DNA of 9,093 nt, from positions 1 to 9,093 of the forward strand of contig PUOQ01000014.1 of NCBI GenBank assembly GCA_003552785.1, given 5' to 3'. The DNA is from Dehalococcoidia bacterium. Lineage in GTDB: Bacteria; Chloroflexota; Dehalococcoidia; Dehalococcoidales; CSSed11-197. The stretch's first letter is position 1; each line of letters starts with the position of its first letter. Below, piece by piece: positions 1-6,903 of the stretch. The position numbers and the translations under genes were made by a program. Below the pieces are notes generated by a model that ran no database searches, was not told where the DNA came from, and saw only the letters and a program-made list of their open reading frames with translations.

Positions 1-1
1 C

Positions 2-1018
2 GGTGAGCCCAAGCCAATTGTTCTGACGCATAAAAACCTGATGTGTGCAGCAGTAACGGAGCAAAAACACCATCATCAGGCAAAGTCGGATAATTTTATT
101 CTCTTACCCCCTCTTTACCACACCGGTGCTAAAATGCACTGGTTTGGCAGCCTTTTGACCGGCAGCATGGCAACTATGTTAACTGAAATAAGCCCGCAGA
201 ACATCCTTAGTACTATACATGAGGAGAGGGGTACAATATTATGGCTGCTTGTTCCATGGGCTCAGGATATTTTGGGGGCTCTTGACAGGGGTGAATTAAA
301 GCTGGAAGATTATGACCTTTCCTGTTTGCGCTTGATGCATATCGGCGCTCAACCGGTCCCTCCGAGCCTGGTAAAACACTGGAAGAAGTATTTTCCGGAT
401 GTTAGTTACGATACTAATTACGGTTTGAGCGAGGCTGCCGGTCCGGGATGTGTCCATCTTGGTATACAAAACGAGCATAAAGTCGGCGCAATCGGCAAAG
501 CGGGCTACAACTGGCATACAAGAATAGTTGATGATAGCGGCAGGGATGTTGCACCTGGTGAGGTTGGGGAGCTAACGGTAAAGGGTGAAGGTGTAATGAG
601 GGAATATTTTAAAAACCCGAAGAAAACTGCTGAAACAATTCGAAATGGCTGGTTATTCACCGGAGATATGGCAAGAACTGATGATGATGGGTTCATATAT
701 CTGGTAGACCGCAGGAAAGACGTTATAATTACCGGTGGTGAAAATATATTTCCGGGTGAAGTAGAAGAAGTGCTTGCCGGCCATCCGGGAATTTATGATG
801 CAGCGGTAATAGGAGTGAAGGATGAACGGCTTGGCGAAATTGTAGCTGCAGTTGTTGACCCCCACCCCGGTGTAAAGCTTACCACCGAAGACGTGCTTGA
901 TTACTGCCAGAAAAATATGCCCCGGTATAAAAGACCGCGGGTGGTATTTTTTGATAAAATACCACGAAACCCTACCGGTAAAATCGAAAAACCGGTATTA
1001 AGATCAAAATATTCTTGA
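2..1018 (+). CDS. Acyl-CoA synthetase (AMP-binding enzyme), 5' truncated
   Basis: This is the C-terminal two thirds of a class I adenylate-forming enzyme that activates a carboxylic acid with ATP and joins it to CoA. The reading frame is open from base 2, and the first residues, GEPKPIVLTHKNL, match the end of the AMP-binding P-loop signature, so the ATG at 41 is internal and the true start lies outside the window. Counting from that Met, NYGLSE (126-131) is the adenine-binding A5 motif, TGD (207-209) is A7, DRRKD (223-227) is the hinge, GGENIFPGEVEE is A8, and PTGK (311-314) carries the catalytic lysine near the C terminus. The C-terminal domain looks complete. The motifs fit a medium or long chain fatty acyl-CoA ligase, but the acyl substrate cannot be read from them. 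recJ follows after 96 bases on the same strand. Confidence 0.93.
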   Translation, partial: GEPKPIVLTHKNLMCAAVTEQKHHHQAKSDNFILLPPLYHTGAKMHWFGSLLTGSMATMLTEISPQNILSTIHEERGTILWLLVPWAQDILGALDRGELKLEDYDLSCLRLMHIGAQPVPPSLVKHWKKYFPDVSYDTNYGLSEAAGPGCVHLGIQNEHKVGAIGKAGYNWHTRIVDDSGRDVAPGEVGELTVKGEGVMREYFKNPKKTAETIRNGWLFTGDMARTDDDGFIYLVDRRKDVIITGGENIFPGEVEEVLAGHPGIYDAAVIGVKDERLGEIVAAVVDPHPGVKLTTEDVLDYCQKNMPRYKRPRVVFFDKIPRNPTGKIEKPVLRSKYS

Positions 1019-1063
1019 CAGGTTTTGCAATTCAGACGCAGTTAAGTTGTAATTTATACCTGT

Positions 1064-1091
1064 TTGACGTAGCATTAGGCGAATAAATAAT
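1064..1091 (+). promoter_or_regulatory. Candidate sigma-70-type promoter for recJ
   Basis: TTGACG (5 of 6 to the -35 consensus) at 1064-1069 is followed after 16 bases by AATAAT (5 of 6 to the -10) at 1086-1091. Transcription would begin near 1098, leaving a short leader before the recJ ribosome binding site GGAGGT at 1105-1110. The 96-base gap after the synthetase shows no convincing hairpin terminator, so read-through from upstream is also possible. Confidence 0.35.
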
Positions 1092-1114
1092 AAGGCATTA
1101 GCCCGGAGGTATCG

Positions 1115-2806
1115 TTGCCCCATTTGTTATGGAACTTAAAACCTGCCGCTCCTCTAGATTTTTTGAATGGAGTGAATGGCTTTTCACCATTGGTAAAGCA
1201 ACTGCTGTATAATCGCAGCCTGAATGACTTATCAAGTATCGAGACTTTCATTGGCCCGGGCGAAAGTTACAGTCATGATCCTTATCTGATGGGGGACATG
1301 GAAAAGGCGGTAAGCCGTATATACAGAGCCCTGCTATCGGGTGAAAAGATCGCGGTTTATGGGGATTTTGACGCCGACGGCATTACCGGGACAGTACTCC
1401 TGATTCAGGCTTTAAAGAAACTGGGCGCTAGCGCATTTCCATACATACCCCATCGCTTGAATGAGGGGCATGGCATCAATAAGGCAGCCCTTAACGAGCT
1501 GAAGGAAAGTGGCGCCAGTTTGATAATTACCACTGATTGTGGTGTGACCGGCACAGCTGAAGCTCGCCTGGCCGGGCGTAAGGGTATGGATTTGATCATA
1601 ACTGATCATCACGATCCACTCGGTGAATTACCCGATTGTGAAGCGGTAATTAACCCTAAAAGGAGTGATTCAGCCTATCCGTTTAAAGAGCTTGCCGGTG
1701 TTGGGGTGAGTTATAAACTTGTCCAGGCACTTTACCAGAGTGTTGGCAGGGCGGAGGAAGCCCGTGAGTTTTTAGACCTTGTAGCTATTGGCACAGTAGC
1801 AGATATGATGCCATTGATTGATGAAAACAGGTACCTGGTAAAAGAAGGCCTGAAGGTTATAAACAGTGATCCAAGGCTGGGAATACGGATGATGATGGAT
1901 TTTGCCGGGGTGTCATCTGGTAAGGTTACTGCTGAAGACATATCATGGGCCCTGGCACCCAGGTTGAATGCTGCAGGAAGATTGGAGCATGCACTGGGTG
2001 GATACAATTTACTGGTAACCGAAGAATGGAAAGAAGCCTACCGGCTGGCTGCTAAACTTGAAGAGCAGAATACTGAACGCCAAAAGATGACACTTAAAGC
2101 GTGCAGCCACGCAAGGGAGCAAATACCCGGAGATGAACCCGGCAATTTGATTATCGCGCATGCCGACGAATATCCGGCCGGTATCATAGGCCTGGTTGCC
2201 GGAAGGTTGTCCGGGGAGTACTACCGGCCGGCAGTAGTTATAAAGACAGGCCAAAAAGTATGCCAGGGGTCCTGCCGTTCAATTGCTGAATTTGACATTA
2301 TTAATGCAATAAATAACCTTTCGCTTTATCTTAATCGCTATGGCGGCCACCCGCAGGCCGCAGGTTTCAGCATAAAATCGTCCAACCTGTCCCCTTTTCT
2401 GAAAGAGCTTTCACAAATGGTAGATTTGCACCTGGAAGGTACAGAGCTGAAACCTACTCTGGATATAGATGCAGAGATTAAGCTGGATGCACTGGGAGGT
2501 AATACTTACCAGGATATGTCAGTGCTGGCTCCATTCGGGAGGGGGAACCCGTTGCCGGTTTTGATGACACGCTCGGTCGAGGTCGTAAATTGCCGGCAGA
2601 TGGGAAATAACGGTAAACACTTGCGGTTAAAGCTGAAACATGGCGGCGCCCTTTGGGAGGCAGTTGCATTCGGGCAGGGGGACAGTTTAAACGATATAAA
2701 AACCCGTATGGATATCGTGTACAACCTGGAACAGGATGAGTGGATGAATGAAGTGAGGCTGAGGCTTAAATTACTTGATATGAAGCCGTCGGCGGGAAGC
2801 GGCTAA
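1115..2806 (+). CDS. recJ: Single-stranded-DNA-specific 5'-3' exonuclease RecJ
   Basis: A DHH/DHHA1-family exonuclease that degrades single-stranded DNA 5' to 3' in recombinational, mismatch and base-excision repair. At 563 aa it is normal length for RecJ. Visible motifs in order: DFDADG (84-89, metal-binding aspartates), IPHRLNEGHG (111-120), TTDCG (139-143), TDHH (163-166, the DHH motif), LVAIGTVADM (222-231), PRLNAAGR (282-289), and in the DHHA1 domain GSCRS plus GGHPQAAGF (410-418). The usual Trp-His-Pro-Gly of the DHHA1 region reads EYPAG (352-356), a variation in sequence but not a break. The start is TTG at 1115, chosen because GGAGGT at 1105-1110 sits just upstream; a second in-frame TTG at 1124 is further from it. 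The PlsY-family gene begins 18 bases after the stop, so the two are probably cotranscribed. Confidence 0.96.
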   Translation: MPHLLWNLKPAAPLDFLNGVNGFSPLVKQLLYNRSLNDLSSIETFIGPGESYSHDPYLMGDMEKAVSRIYRALLSGEKIAVYGDFDADGITGTVLLIQALKKLGASAFPYIPHRLNEGHGINKAALNELKESGASLIITTDCGVTGTAEARLAGRKGMDLIITDHHDPLGELPDCEAVINPKRSDSAYPFKELAGVGVSYKLVQALYQSVGRAEEAREFLDLVAIGTVADMMPLIDENRYLVKEGLKVINSDPRLGIRMMMDFAGVSSGKVTAEDISWALAPRLNAAGRLEHALGGYNLLVTEEWKEAYRLAAKLEEQNTERQKMTLKACSHAREQIPGDEPGNLIIAHADEYPAGIIGLVAGRLSGEYYRPAVVIKTGQKVCQGSCRSIAEFDIINAINNLSLYLNRYGGHPQAAGFSIKSSNLSPFLKELSQMVDLHLEGTELKPTLDIDAEIKLDALGGNTYQDMSVLAPFGRGNPLPVLMTRSVEVVNCRQMGNNGKHLRLKLKHGGALWEAVAFGQGDSLNDIKTRMDIVYNLEQDEWMNEVRLRLKLLDMKPSAGSG

Positions 2807-2824
2807 GAGAAGGAGAAGAATAGT

Positions 2825-3472
2825 ATGAGTGACGTGCTGGCAGGGGTGTTATCAATTGGTGCAGCTTATTTGTTGGGCTCAATTCCATCAGCCTATATTG
2901 CCGGTCGTTTTATAAAGGGCTTAGATATACGCACTATAGGTAGCCACAATATGGGCGCCATGAATGCTTTCTACAACCTTGGCTTTGCCCCTGGCTTGAT
3001 GGTACTTTCAGCAGACATACTAAAAGGCGTAACAGCTGTTGCACTGGCGCGCCTCATATGTGGCATGGCCGTTGATGGTGGCACCATAGTTATAGTTGAG
3101 ATGCTTGCCGGCCTGTTTGCGGTTATCGGTCATAACTTTCCCGCCTGGCTCAAGTTTAAGGGAGGCAAGGGCGGGGCTCCGCTTATCGGCGTTATGATAT
3201 TTTTTATGCCCTGGTCTTTTCCCATTGGCCTGGGAATATTTGCATTGCTGGTAGCAATTACACGTTTTCCAACGCTCAGCTATGGGCTGGCCATGCTTTG
3301 TTTTCCATTAATTGCCTGGTTGATGTATGAGAGGGGAGACTATATAGTTTATTCGGCTTTAATGCTTCTGGTGCCCTATTTGAGCTATATTCCCCGCATT
3401 GTTGAAATGAAGAAAAAAGGCGGCTCCTGGTCGCGAGTAATCAAAAGAAAAAACCTGAAAGACAGGCTGTAG
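2825..3472 (+). CDS. plsY: Divergent PlsY-family glycerol-3-phosphate acyltransferase
   Basis: A 215-aa, very hydrophobic inner-membrane protein of the PlsY (COG0344) family. Canonical members transfer an acyl group from acyl-phosphate to glycerol-3-phosphate, the first step of phospholipid synthesis. The family layout is present: GSIPSAYIAGR (18-28), motif 1 from GLDIRTIGSHN (32-42), motif 2 DILKG (64-68), and motif 3 GHNFPAWLKFKGGKGG (102-117), with about five membrane segments. Motif 1 departs from the usual GSGNxGATNxxR: it reads GSHNMGAMNAFYN, so the conserved Arg is a Tyr (residue 50), and motif 3 ends GGKGGAP instead of GGKGVAT. It may be a paralogue with another role, the genome's main PlsY being elsewhere. 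The start ATG has AGGAG at 2811-2815, 9 bases upstream. The stop lies one base from that of the convergent helicase gene. Confidence 0.85.
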   Translation: MSDVLAGVLSIGAAYLLGSIPSAYIAGRFIKGLDIRTIGSHNMGAMNAFYNLGFAPGLMVLSADILKGVTAVALARLICGMAVDGGTIVIVEMLAGLFAVIGHNFPAWLKFKGGKGGAPLIGVMIFFMPWSFPIGLGIFALLVAITRFPTLSYGLAMLCFPLIAWLMYERGDYIVYSALMLLVPYLSYIPRIVEMKKKGGSWSRVIKRKNLKDRL

Positions 3473-3473
3473 G

Positions 3474-5753
3474 TTAATAAAGCAGGCGTTTAAAAATTCG
3501 AATGGCAGCCAGTTTGTCCAGTGGGTGGTTGTTGCTGCCGCACTTGGGAGATTGGATGCAGCCCGGGCAACCTTCCTGGCAGGTGCATTGACTTATTAAT
3601 TTATACGTTGCTTCCCAGAGCCGGGTGATAATTTCAAATCCTTTTTCTGTAATGCCTATGCCACCCGGATAACCGTCGTATATAAATATTTGAGGATTGC
3701 CTGTATCGGGGTGGAGGCTGCTTGAAACACCGCCGATGTCGAACCTGTCGCACATGGCAAACAGCGGCAGAATTGAAATTGCTGCGTGCTCCCCTGCGTG
3801 AAGCCCTCCGGAAAGGTCAAGGCCTTCTTTTGCAAGCTCCTGGGGCAAACCTTCGGGCAGTCCAAACCACAGAGCTATAGTTGTAAAATTTTCATCTGGC
3901 AGGTCAAGCGGTTCTCGGCCAAGGATTTTTTCGCTGTATTGCTCTTTGCGCTTGAATGAAACTATAGAAGTGGTGACTTCAACTTCACCAAGACAAACCT
4001 GGACCTGATTGACAAACCGGTGTTTTATTTCCCGGACTATACTCAGGTTTGTCAGGTCATCTGCCACCGTGTAATAAGGGACATCAACCGGTTCTGCCAG
4101 GGCCAGATGGCCGGCCAGGTCCAGTTCGCGGATAAGATAACTTTCACCTTGATTAAGATATATGGCGCCGGGGTGAGCCTGTGAAAGTGCGGCGCTCCTT
4201 TCCATTGTATCGATAAGCAACCCGTTGCTGGTGTCAATGATGCTAATATTGCCGCTGCACGCAGAGCGTATATCCACTTCCTTTGCAGGATAATCAAGGC
4301 TGGCGGCAGCAAACCACCTTTCACCGCGGTGTTTTAGGATCCCCTCCTGCCCCAGCGTTTTTACGCATTCGATAAAGCTTTCGCCGAACAAGTTCTGGTC
4401 GGTGTCTTTTAGCGGGCACTCCCAGGCGGCGCATAGTATATGGTTGACCAGTATGTGCGGGTTTTCAGGATTAATCAGGGCACTTTCAAAGCCCTTGTTA
4501 AAAAATATTTCCGGATTTCGCATAAGGTACTGGTCCAGTGGATCATCCCTGCCAATCATGATGCTTAAAGCCTTGCGCCCACTGCGACCACTCCGGCCTG
4601 CCTGTTGCCAGGTGCTGGAGATAGTTCCCGGGTAGCCGGTCAGGATTGTTGCATCCAGCGTACCAATATCAATTCCAAGTTCCAGCGCGCTGGTAGCAAC
4701 TACTCCCTTTAATTTGCCCGATGAAAGCTCCTGTTCAATCTGGCGCCTTACTTCAGGCATATATCCCGCCCGGTAGGGTTTAATCAGGCTTTGATGCGCA
4801 GGACTGATTTGCTTTAAACGATCACGCGTGTAGGTAAAAATAAGCTCGGCAAGACGGCGGGTCCGGGTAAAAGCCAGAGAGGAGATGTTGTTGCTGACCA
4901 GTTCGGCCAGCAGGTTGGAGGCCTCTGAATTGGAGCTCCTGCGGGTGCCGTTTTCAGGATCAACAATGGGTGGGTTCCAGAATATAAAATCTCTCGTACC
5001 GGCAGGAGCCCCGTCTTCACTGATTACATGAAAGTCAAGGCCGGTAAGGTTTGAAGCATGTTCTTCGGGGTTGGAAATGGTTGCCGAGCAAAGGATAAAC
5101 ACCGGCCGCGAGCCGTAAAGGTGGCAAATACGTCGCAGCCGACGCATTACCAGTGATACGTTAGAGCCGAACACACCTCTGTAGATATGGGCTTCGTCCA
5201 ATACTATGTATTTTAATTTCGACAAAAAGTGTGACCAGCGGTTGTGGTTTGGAAGGATTGATACATGAAGCATATCCGGGTTGGTAATAAGGATATTTGC
5301 CTTCTGCCGGATGCTGCTTCTGGTTTCATATGGCGTGTCACCATCATAAATATCGGCCCGGAATTTATCAGGACCATTGCCGGTTAATTTTACCAGTGAA
5401 TTAAGCTGGTCCCTTGAAAGGGCTTTAGTTGGAAAAAGGTACAATGCTTTACAGGAAGAATCAAAAGAGAGCGATTCAATAACCGGAATGTTATATGTAA
5501 GGCTTTTACCACTCGAGCTTGGAGTCGAAAGCATGACGTTTCGGCCTTTGCGCACCTGATTAACAGCTTCGGCCTGGTGGGAAAAAAACGGCCACAATCC
5601 CTTTTTTAGAAGGACCTTTTCAAGCTCTTCCGGCAAAGGCTTTTCGAGTTGGCCATAGTGTGCCGGCTTCTGGTTTATGTGCTGTATGTGGCTTATCTGG
5701 CCCTTGTTGGCGATTTCTTTTACCAGGTAGTTTAAAAACTGGTCGAGATCCAT
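3474..5753 (-). CDS. mrfA: MrfA/YprA-type DEAH-box helicase with C-terminal DUF1998 cysteine cluster
   Basis: A 759-aa superfamily 2 helicase resembling Bacillus subtilis YprA (MrfA), which works with the nuclease MrfB/YprB in repair of mitomycin C damage. Helicase motifs in order: HQ (59-60, Q-like), TPSSSGKS (77-84, Walker A), PTKALSRDQ (108-116, Ia), NPDML (158-162, Ib), LDEAH (185-189, Walker B), SAT (223-225, III), AFTRTRR (294-300, IV), ATSALELGID (353-362, V) and QQAGRSGR (383-390, VI). The C-terminal half ends in a Cys cluster, C723-x-C725-x3-C729-x2-C732 plus C738, matching the four-cysteine metal site of this family's DUF1998 region. It lies 4 bases after the DUF503 gene with no strong Shine-Dalgarno of its own, so translational coupling is likely. 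No MrfB-like nuclease gene is adjacent. The helicase call is secure; the repair role is taken from the family. Confidence 0.92.
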   Translation of the reverse strand: MDLDQFLNYLVKEIANKGQISHIQHINQKPAHYGQLEKPLPEELEKVLLKKGLWPFFSHQAEAVNQVRKGRNVMLSTPSSSGKSLTYNIPVIESLSFDSSCKALYLFPTKALSRDQLNSLVKLTGNGPDKFRADIYDGDTPYETRSSIRQKANILITNPDMLHVSILPNHNRWSHFLSKLKYIVLDEAHIYRGVFGSNVSLVMRRLRRICHLYGSRPVFILCSATISNPEEHASNLTGLDFHVISEDGAPAGTRDFIFWNPPIVDPENGTRRSSNSEASNLLAELVSNNISSLAFTRTRRLAELIFTYTRDRLKQISPAHQSLIKPYRAGYMPEVRRQIEQELSSGKLKGVVATSALELGIDIGTLDATILTGYPGTISSTWQQAGRSGRSGRKALSIMIGRDDPLDQYLMRNPEIFFNKGFESALINPENPHILVNHILCAAWECPLKDTDQNLFGESFIECVKTLGQEGILKHRGERWFAAASLDYPAKEVDIRSACSGNISIIDTSNGLLIDTMERSAALSQAHPGAIYLNQGESYLIRELDLAGHLALAEPVDVPYYTVADDLTNLSIVREIKHRFVNQVQVCLGEVEVTTSIVSFKRKEQYSEKILGREPLDLPDENFTTIALWFGLPEGLPQELAKEGLDLSGGLHAGEHAAISILPLFAMCDRFDIGGVSSSLHPDTGNPQIFIYDGYPGGIGITEKGFEIITRLWEATYKLISQCTCQEGCPGCIQSPKCGSNNHPLDKLAAIRIFKRLLY

Positions 5754-5757
5754 AACT

Positions 5758-6048
5758 TTAAACCGGTATCACTTCTGTCCGGGTTTCAGCTACTTCAAAG
5801 CTGAAACGACCGCTGTCGATAAAATCTATTATACGTGATAAAATTTCCTGCACCAGCCGGGAGTCGCCGCTTACCAGGCTGACTCCAATTACGGCGCTCT
5901 GCCATTCGTCCTGGTCTTCAACTTCAGCAACCGAAATATTAAACTTGTTTTGCAACTGGGCTATGGCGGGGCGTATGAGTTTGCGTTTACCTTTAAGCGA
6001 GTAGTTATCCGCCAGCCTGAGGTAAATTTTTAAAATGCCTACATGCAA
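5758..6048 (-). CDS. DUF503 (YlxP-like) small protein
   Basis: A 96-aa protein of the DUF503 family, whose founding neighbours in Firmicutes lie in the nusA-infB-rbfA region (YlxP). The biochemical role is not established. Family hallmarks seen: HVGILKIYLRLADNYSLKGKR near the N terminus (the SLKxKR signature at 17-22), then NISVAEVEDQDEWQSA and the following IGVSLVS (37-60). The reading frame extends upstream to an ATG at 6099, but that adds 17 residues not found in the family. The TTG at 6048-6046 is preferred because CGGAGGTG at 6060-6053 lies about 6 bases upstream and the resulting protein starts where relatives do. Its stop is 4 bases before the helicase start, so the two form one unit driven from the divergent region at about 6110-6139. 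Confidence 0.88.
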   Translation of the reverse strand: MHVGILKIYLRLADNYSLKGKRKLIRPAIAQLQNKFNISVAEVEDQDEWQSAVIGVSLVSGDSRLVQEILSRIIDFIDSGRFSFEVAETRTEVIPV

Positions 6049-6052
6049 TTTA

Positions 6053-6060
6053 CACCTCCG
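6053..6060 (-). promoter_or_regulatory. Ribosome binding site that fixes the DUF503 start
   Basis: On the minus strand this reads CGGAGGTG, a near-perfect Shine-Dalgarno, with six bases between GGAGG and the TTG at 6048. It decides for the TTG start over the upstream in-frame ATG at 6099, which has no such site. Confidence 0.8.
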
Positions 6061-6109
6061 GAAAGCTTGTGGTAATTGAGTGCATTGGTTAAAATCCAAT
6101 TGTCCTTTG

Positions 6110-6139
6110 AGTATAACATTCTAGCATTTGTTTATTCAG
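6110..6139 (-). promoter_or_regulatory. Candidate leftward promoter for DUF503-helicase unit
   Basis: Read on the minus strand, TGT directly precedes TATACT (6115-6110), giving an extended -10 element with 5 of 6 consensus bases. The -35 is poor: CTGAAT at 6139-6134 with an 18-base spacer matches 3 of 6, as is common for extended -10 promoters. Initiation would fall near 6103, about 55 bases before the DUF503 start. Confidence 0.45.
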
Positions 6140-6149
6140 GCTACATTAT

Positions 6150-6170
6150 CCGGCTACCGGCGACCGGAGA
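6150..6170. repeat. Triple CCGG repeat with 7-bp period
   Basis: Three consecutive 7-mers, CCGGCTA, CCGGCGA and CCGGAGA, start at 6150, 6157 and 6164. The outer copies also form the dyad TCCGG/CCGGA centred on the middle CCGG. The block lies between the -35 regions of the two divergent promoters, so a regulator-binding role is conceivable but unproven. Confidence 0.5.
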
Positions 6171-6174
6171 TTGA

Positions 6175-6204
6175 TTGACATTGGTTATTATTGGGCTATA
6201 GAAT
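6175..6204 (+). promoter_or_regulatory. Rightward promoter of the ArsR-HMA-chelatase operon
   Basis: A perfect -35 TTGACA at 6175-6180 is followed after 18 bases by TAGAAT (5 of 6) at 6199-6204. Initiation would be near 6211, just before the purine-rich AGGAGAGGG at 6215-6223 and the ATG at 6237. This is the best promoter match in the window. Confidence 0.62.
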
Positions 6205-6211
6205 AGTTCAA
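6191..6211. promoter_or_regulatory. Candidate ArsR operator overlapping the -10 box
   Basis: An imperfect 21-bp dyad of the form TTG-N2-CTAT-N3-ATAG-N2-CAA; 7 of 10 base pairs are symmetric. It covers the -10 hexamer and reaches the predicted start point, where a repressor would block RNA polymerase. ArsR-family operators are often TAT/ATA-containing dyads at this position, which fits autoregulation by the gene just downstream. Short dyads arise by chance, so this is a prediction. Confidence 0.38.
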
Positions 6212-6236
6212 ATTAGGAGAGGGTATTGGAATTATT

Positions 6237-6614
6237 ATGACTCTTGAGCACAAAGTAAGATTGTTTAAATCTTTATCTGACGAAACACGGCTTCGCATTT
6301 TGAACCTGCTTATTGAGAGGGAATGCTGTGTATGTGAAGTAATGCAGGCTCTCGATATATCTCAAACGCGGGCTTCGCGAAATCTGAGCCAGCTGTATAA
6401 TGCAGGCTTGTTGATTCTCAGAAAAGAGGGTTTGTGGTCCCTATATTCTGTTGACCGGGGGAAAGTAGAGCCCTTTACCGCGGATATTCTGGGGGTTTTG
6501 AAAGAGTATTCAAAAGAAAACCAGATTCTTGCTGAAGACAGGCAAAACCTGAACAAAGCCGTCAGGGTGGGCCCTGCAAACACCTGTCATCCTGATTGCT
6601 GCAAGCCTGAATAA
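6237..6614 (+). CDS. ArsR-family metal-responsive transcriptional repressor
   Basis: A 125-aa winged-helix repressor of the ArsR/SmtB family; such dimers leave DNA when they bind a metal or metalloid. The N-terminal SLSDETRLRILNLL (12-25) is the family signature, and ALDISQTRASRNLSQL (38-53) is the recognition helix region, followed by the wing near 60-72. The metal site typical of As(III)/Sb(III) or Cd/Pb sensors is visible as ECCVCEV (29-35): Cys31 and Cys33 align with the ELCVCDL cysteines, with an extra Cys30. A second cluster, CHPDCC (117-122), ends the protein. The ATG at 6237 follows AGGAGAGGG (6215-6223) at a rather long distance. It is the first gene of an apparent three-gene operon and probably represses its own promoter. 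The ligand may be arsenic, but the HMA neighbour makes a soft metal such as copper or cadmium possible too. Confidence 0.92.
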   Translation: MTLEHKVRLFKSLSDETRLRILNLLIERECCVCEVMQALDISQTRASRNLSQLYNAGLLILRKEGLWSLYSVDRGKVEPFTADILGVLKEYSKENQILAEDRQNLNKAVRVGPANTCHPDCCKPE

Positions 6615-6630
6615 AAATAAATCTTTATTT
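6615..6630. repeat. AT-rich perfect inverted repeat after the arsR-type gene
   Basis: AAATAAA and TTTATTT are separated by TC, immediately after the repressor stop codon. With a two-base loop and only A-T pairs it would make a poor terminator. It could be a second operator half or chance. Confidence 0.3.
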
Positions 6631-6646
6631 AATCGAGAGGTAACCA

Positions 6647-6862
6647 GTGCAAAAATTTGAATTTCAAGTTGAAGGTATGAATTGCGGTCATTGTGAAATG
6701 ACAGTGAAAAAAGCCCTCCAGGGGATTGAAGGCGTAAAAAGTGTTCTGGTTGATTTGAAAACCGGCAAAGTCAAAGTGGAGGCAGAACCTGGAAAAACCA
6801 GCAAGGAATCCCTGATAGAGACCATCGAAAATTCCGGCTACAAAGCTTCTGCAGTTAATTAA
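6647..6862 (+). CDS. HMA-domain metallochaperone (CopZ/MerP-like)
   Basis: A 71-aa stand-alone heavy-metal-associated domain, the size of CopZ, Atx1 or mature MerP. The metal-binding loop GMNCGHC is at residues 10-16, with Cys13 and Cys16 as the ligand pair; the rest fits the beta-alpha-beta-beta-alpha-beta fold, with SGYKAS near the end. No signal peptide is present, so it acts in the cytoplasm. Members usually carry Cu(I), sometimes Zn, Cd or Hg; here a His sits between the cysteines. The start is GTG at 6647 behind GAGAGGT (6635-6641). It lies 32 bases after the ArsR-type repressor and 41 before the chelatase-like gene. No P-type ATPase or permease is present in the window, which is unusual for a copper chaperone and leaves its delivery partner open. 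Confidence 0.93.
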   Translation: MQKFEFQVEGMNCGHCEMTVKKALQGIEGVKSVLVDLKTGKVKVEAEPGKTSKESLIETIENSGYKASAVN

Positions 6863-6903
6863 ATCTGTTTAGGTTAAAAAGATTCAGGAGTAATTTCAAC
6901 CGG

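Noticed and set aside
1018..1063. ACAGGT/ACCTGT inverted repeat after the acyl-CoA synthetase gene
   Set aside because: Six base pairs around a 34-base loop with no following T run do not make an intrinsic terminator.
4402..4635. Plus-strand 77-codon frame inside the helicase gene
   Set aside because: It lies entirely antisense to conserved helicase coding sequence, has no Shine-Dalgarno and gives no recognisable protein.
6049..6099. N-terminal extension of the DUF503 protein to the ATG at 6099
   Set aside because: It spans the ribosome binding site of the TTG start and adds residues foreign to the family.
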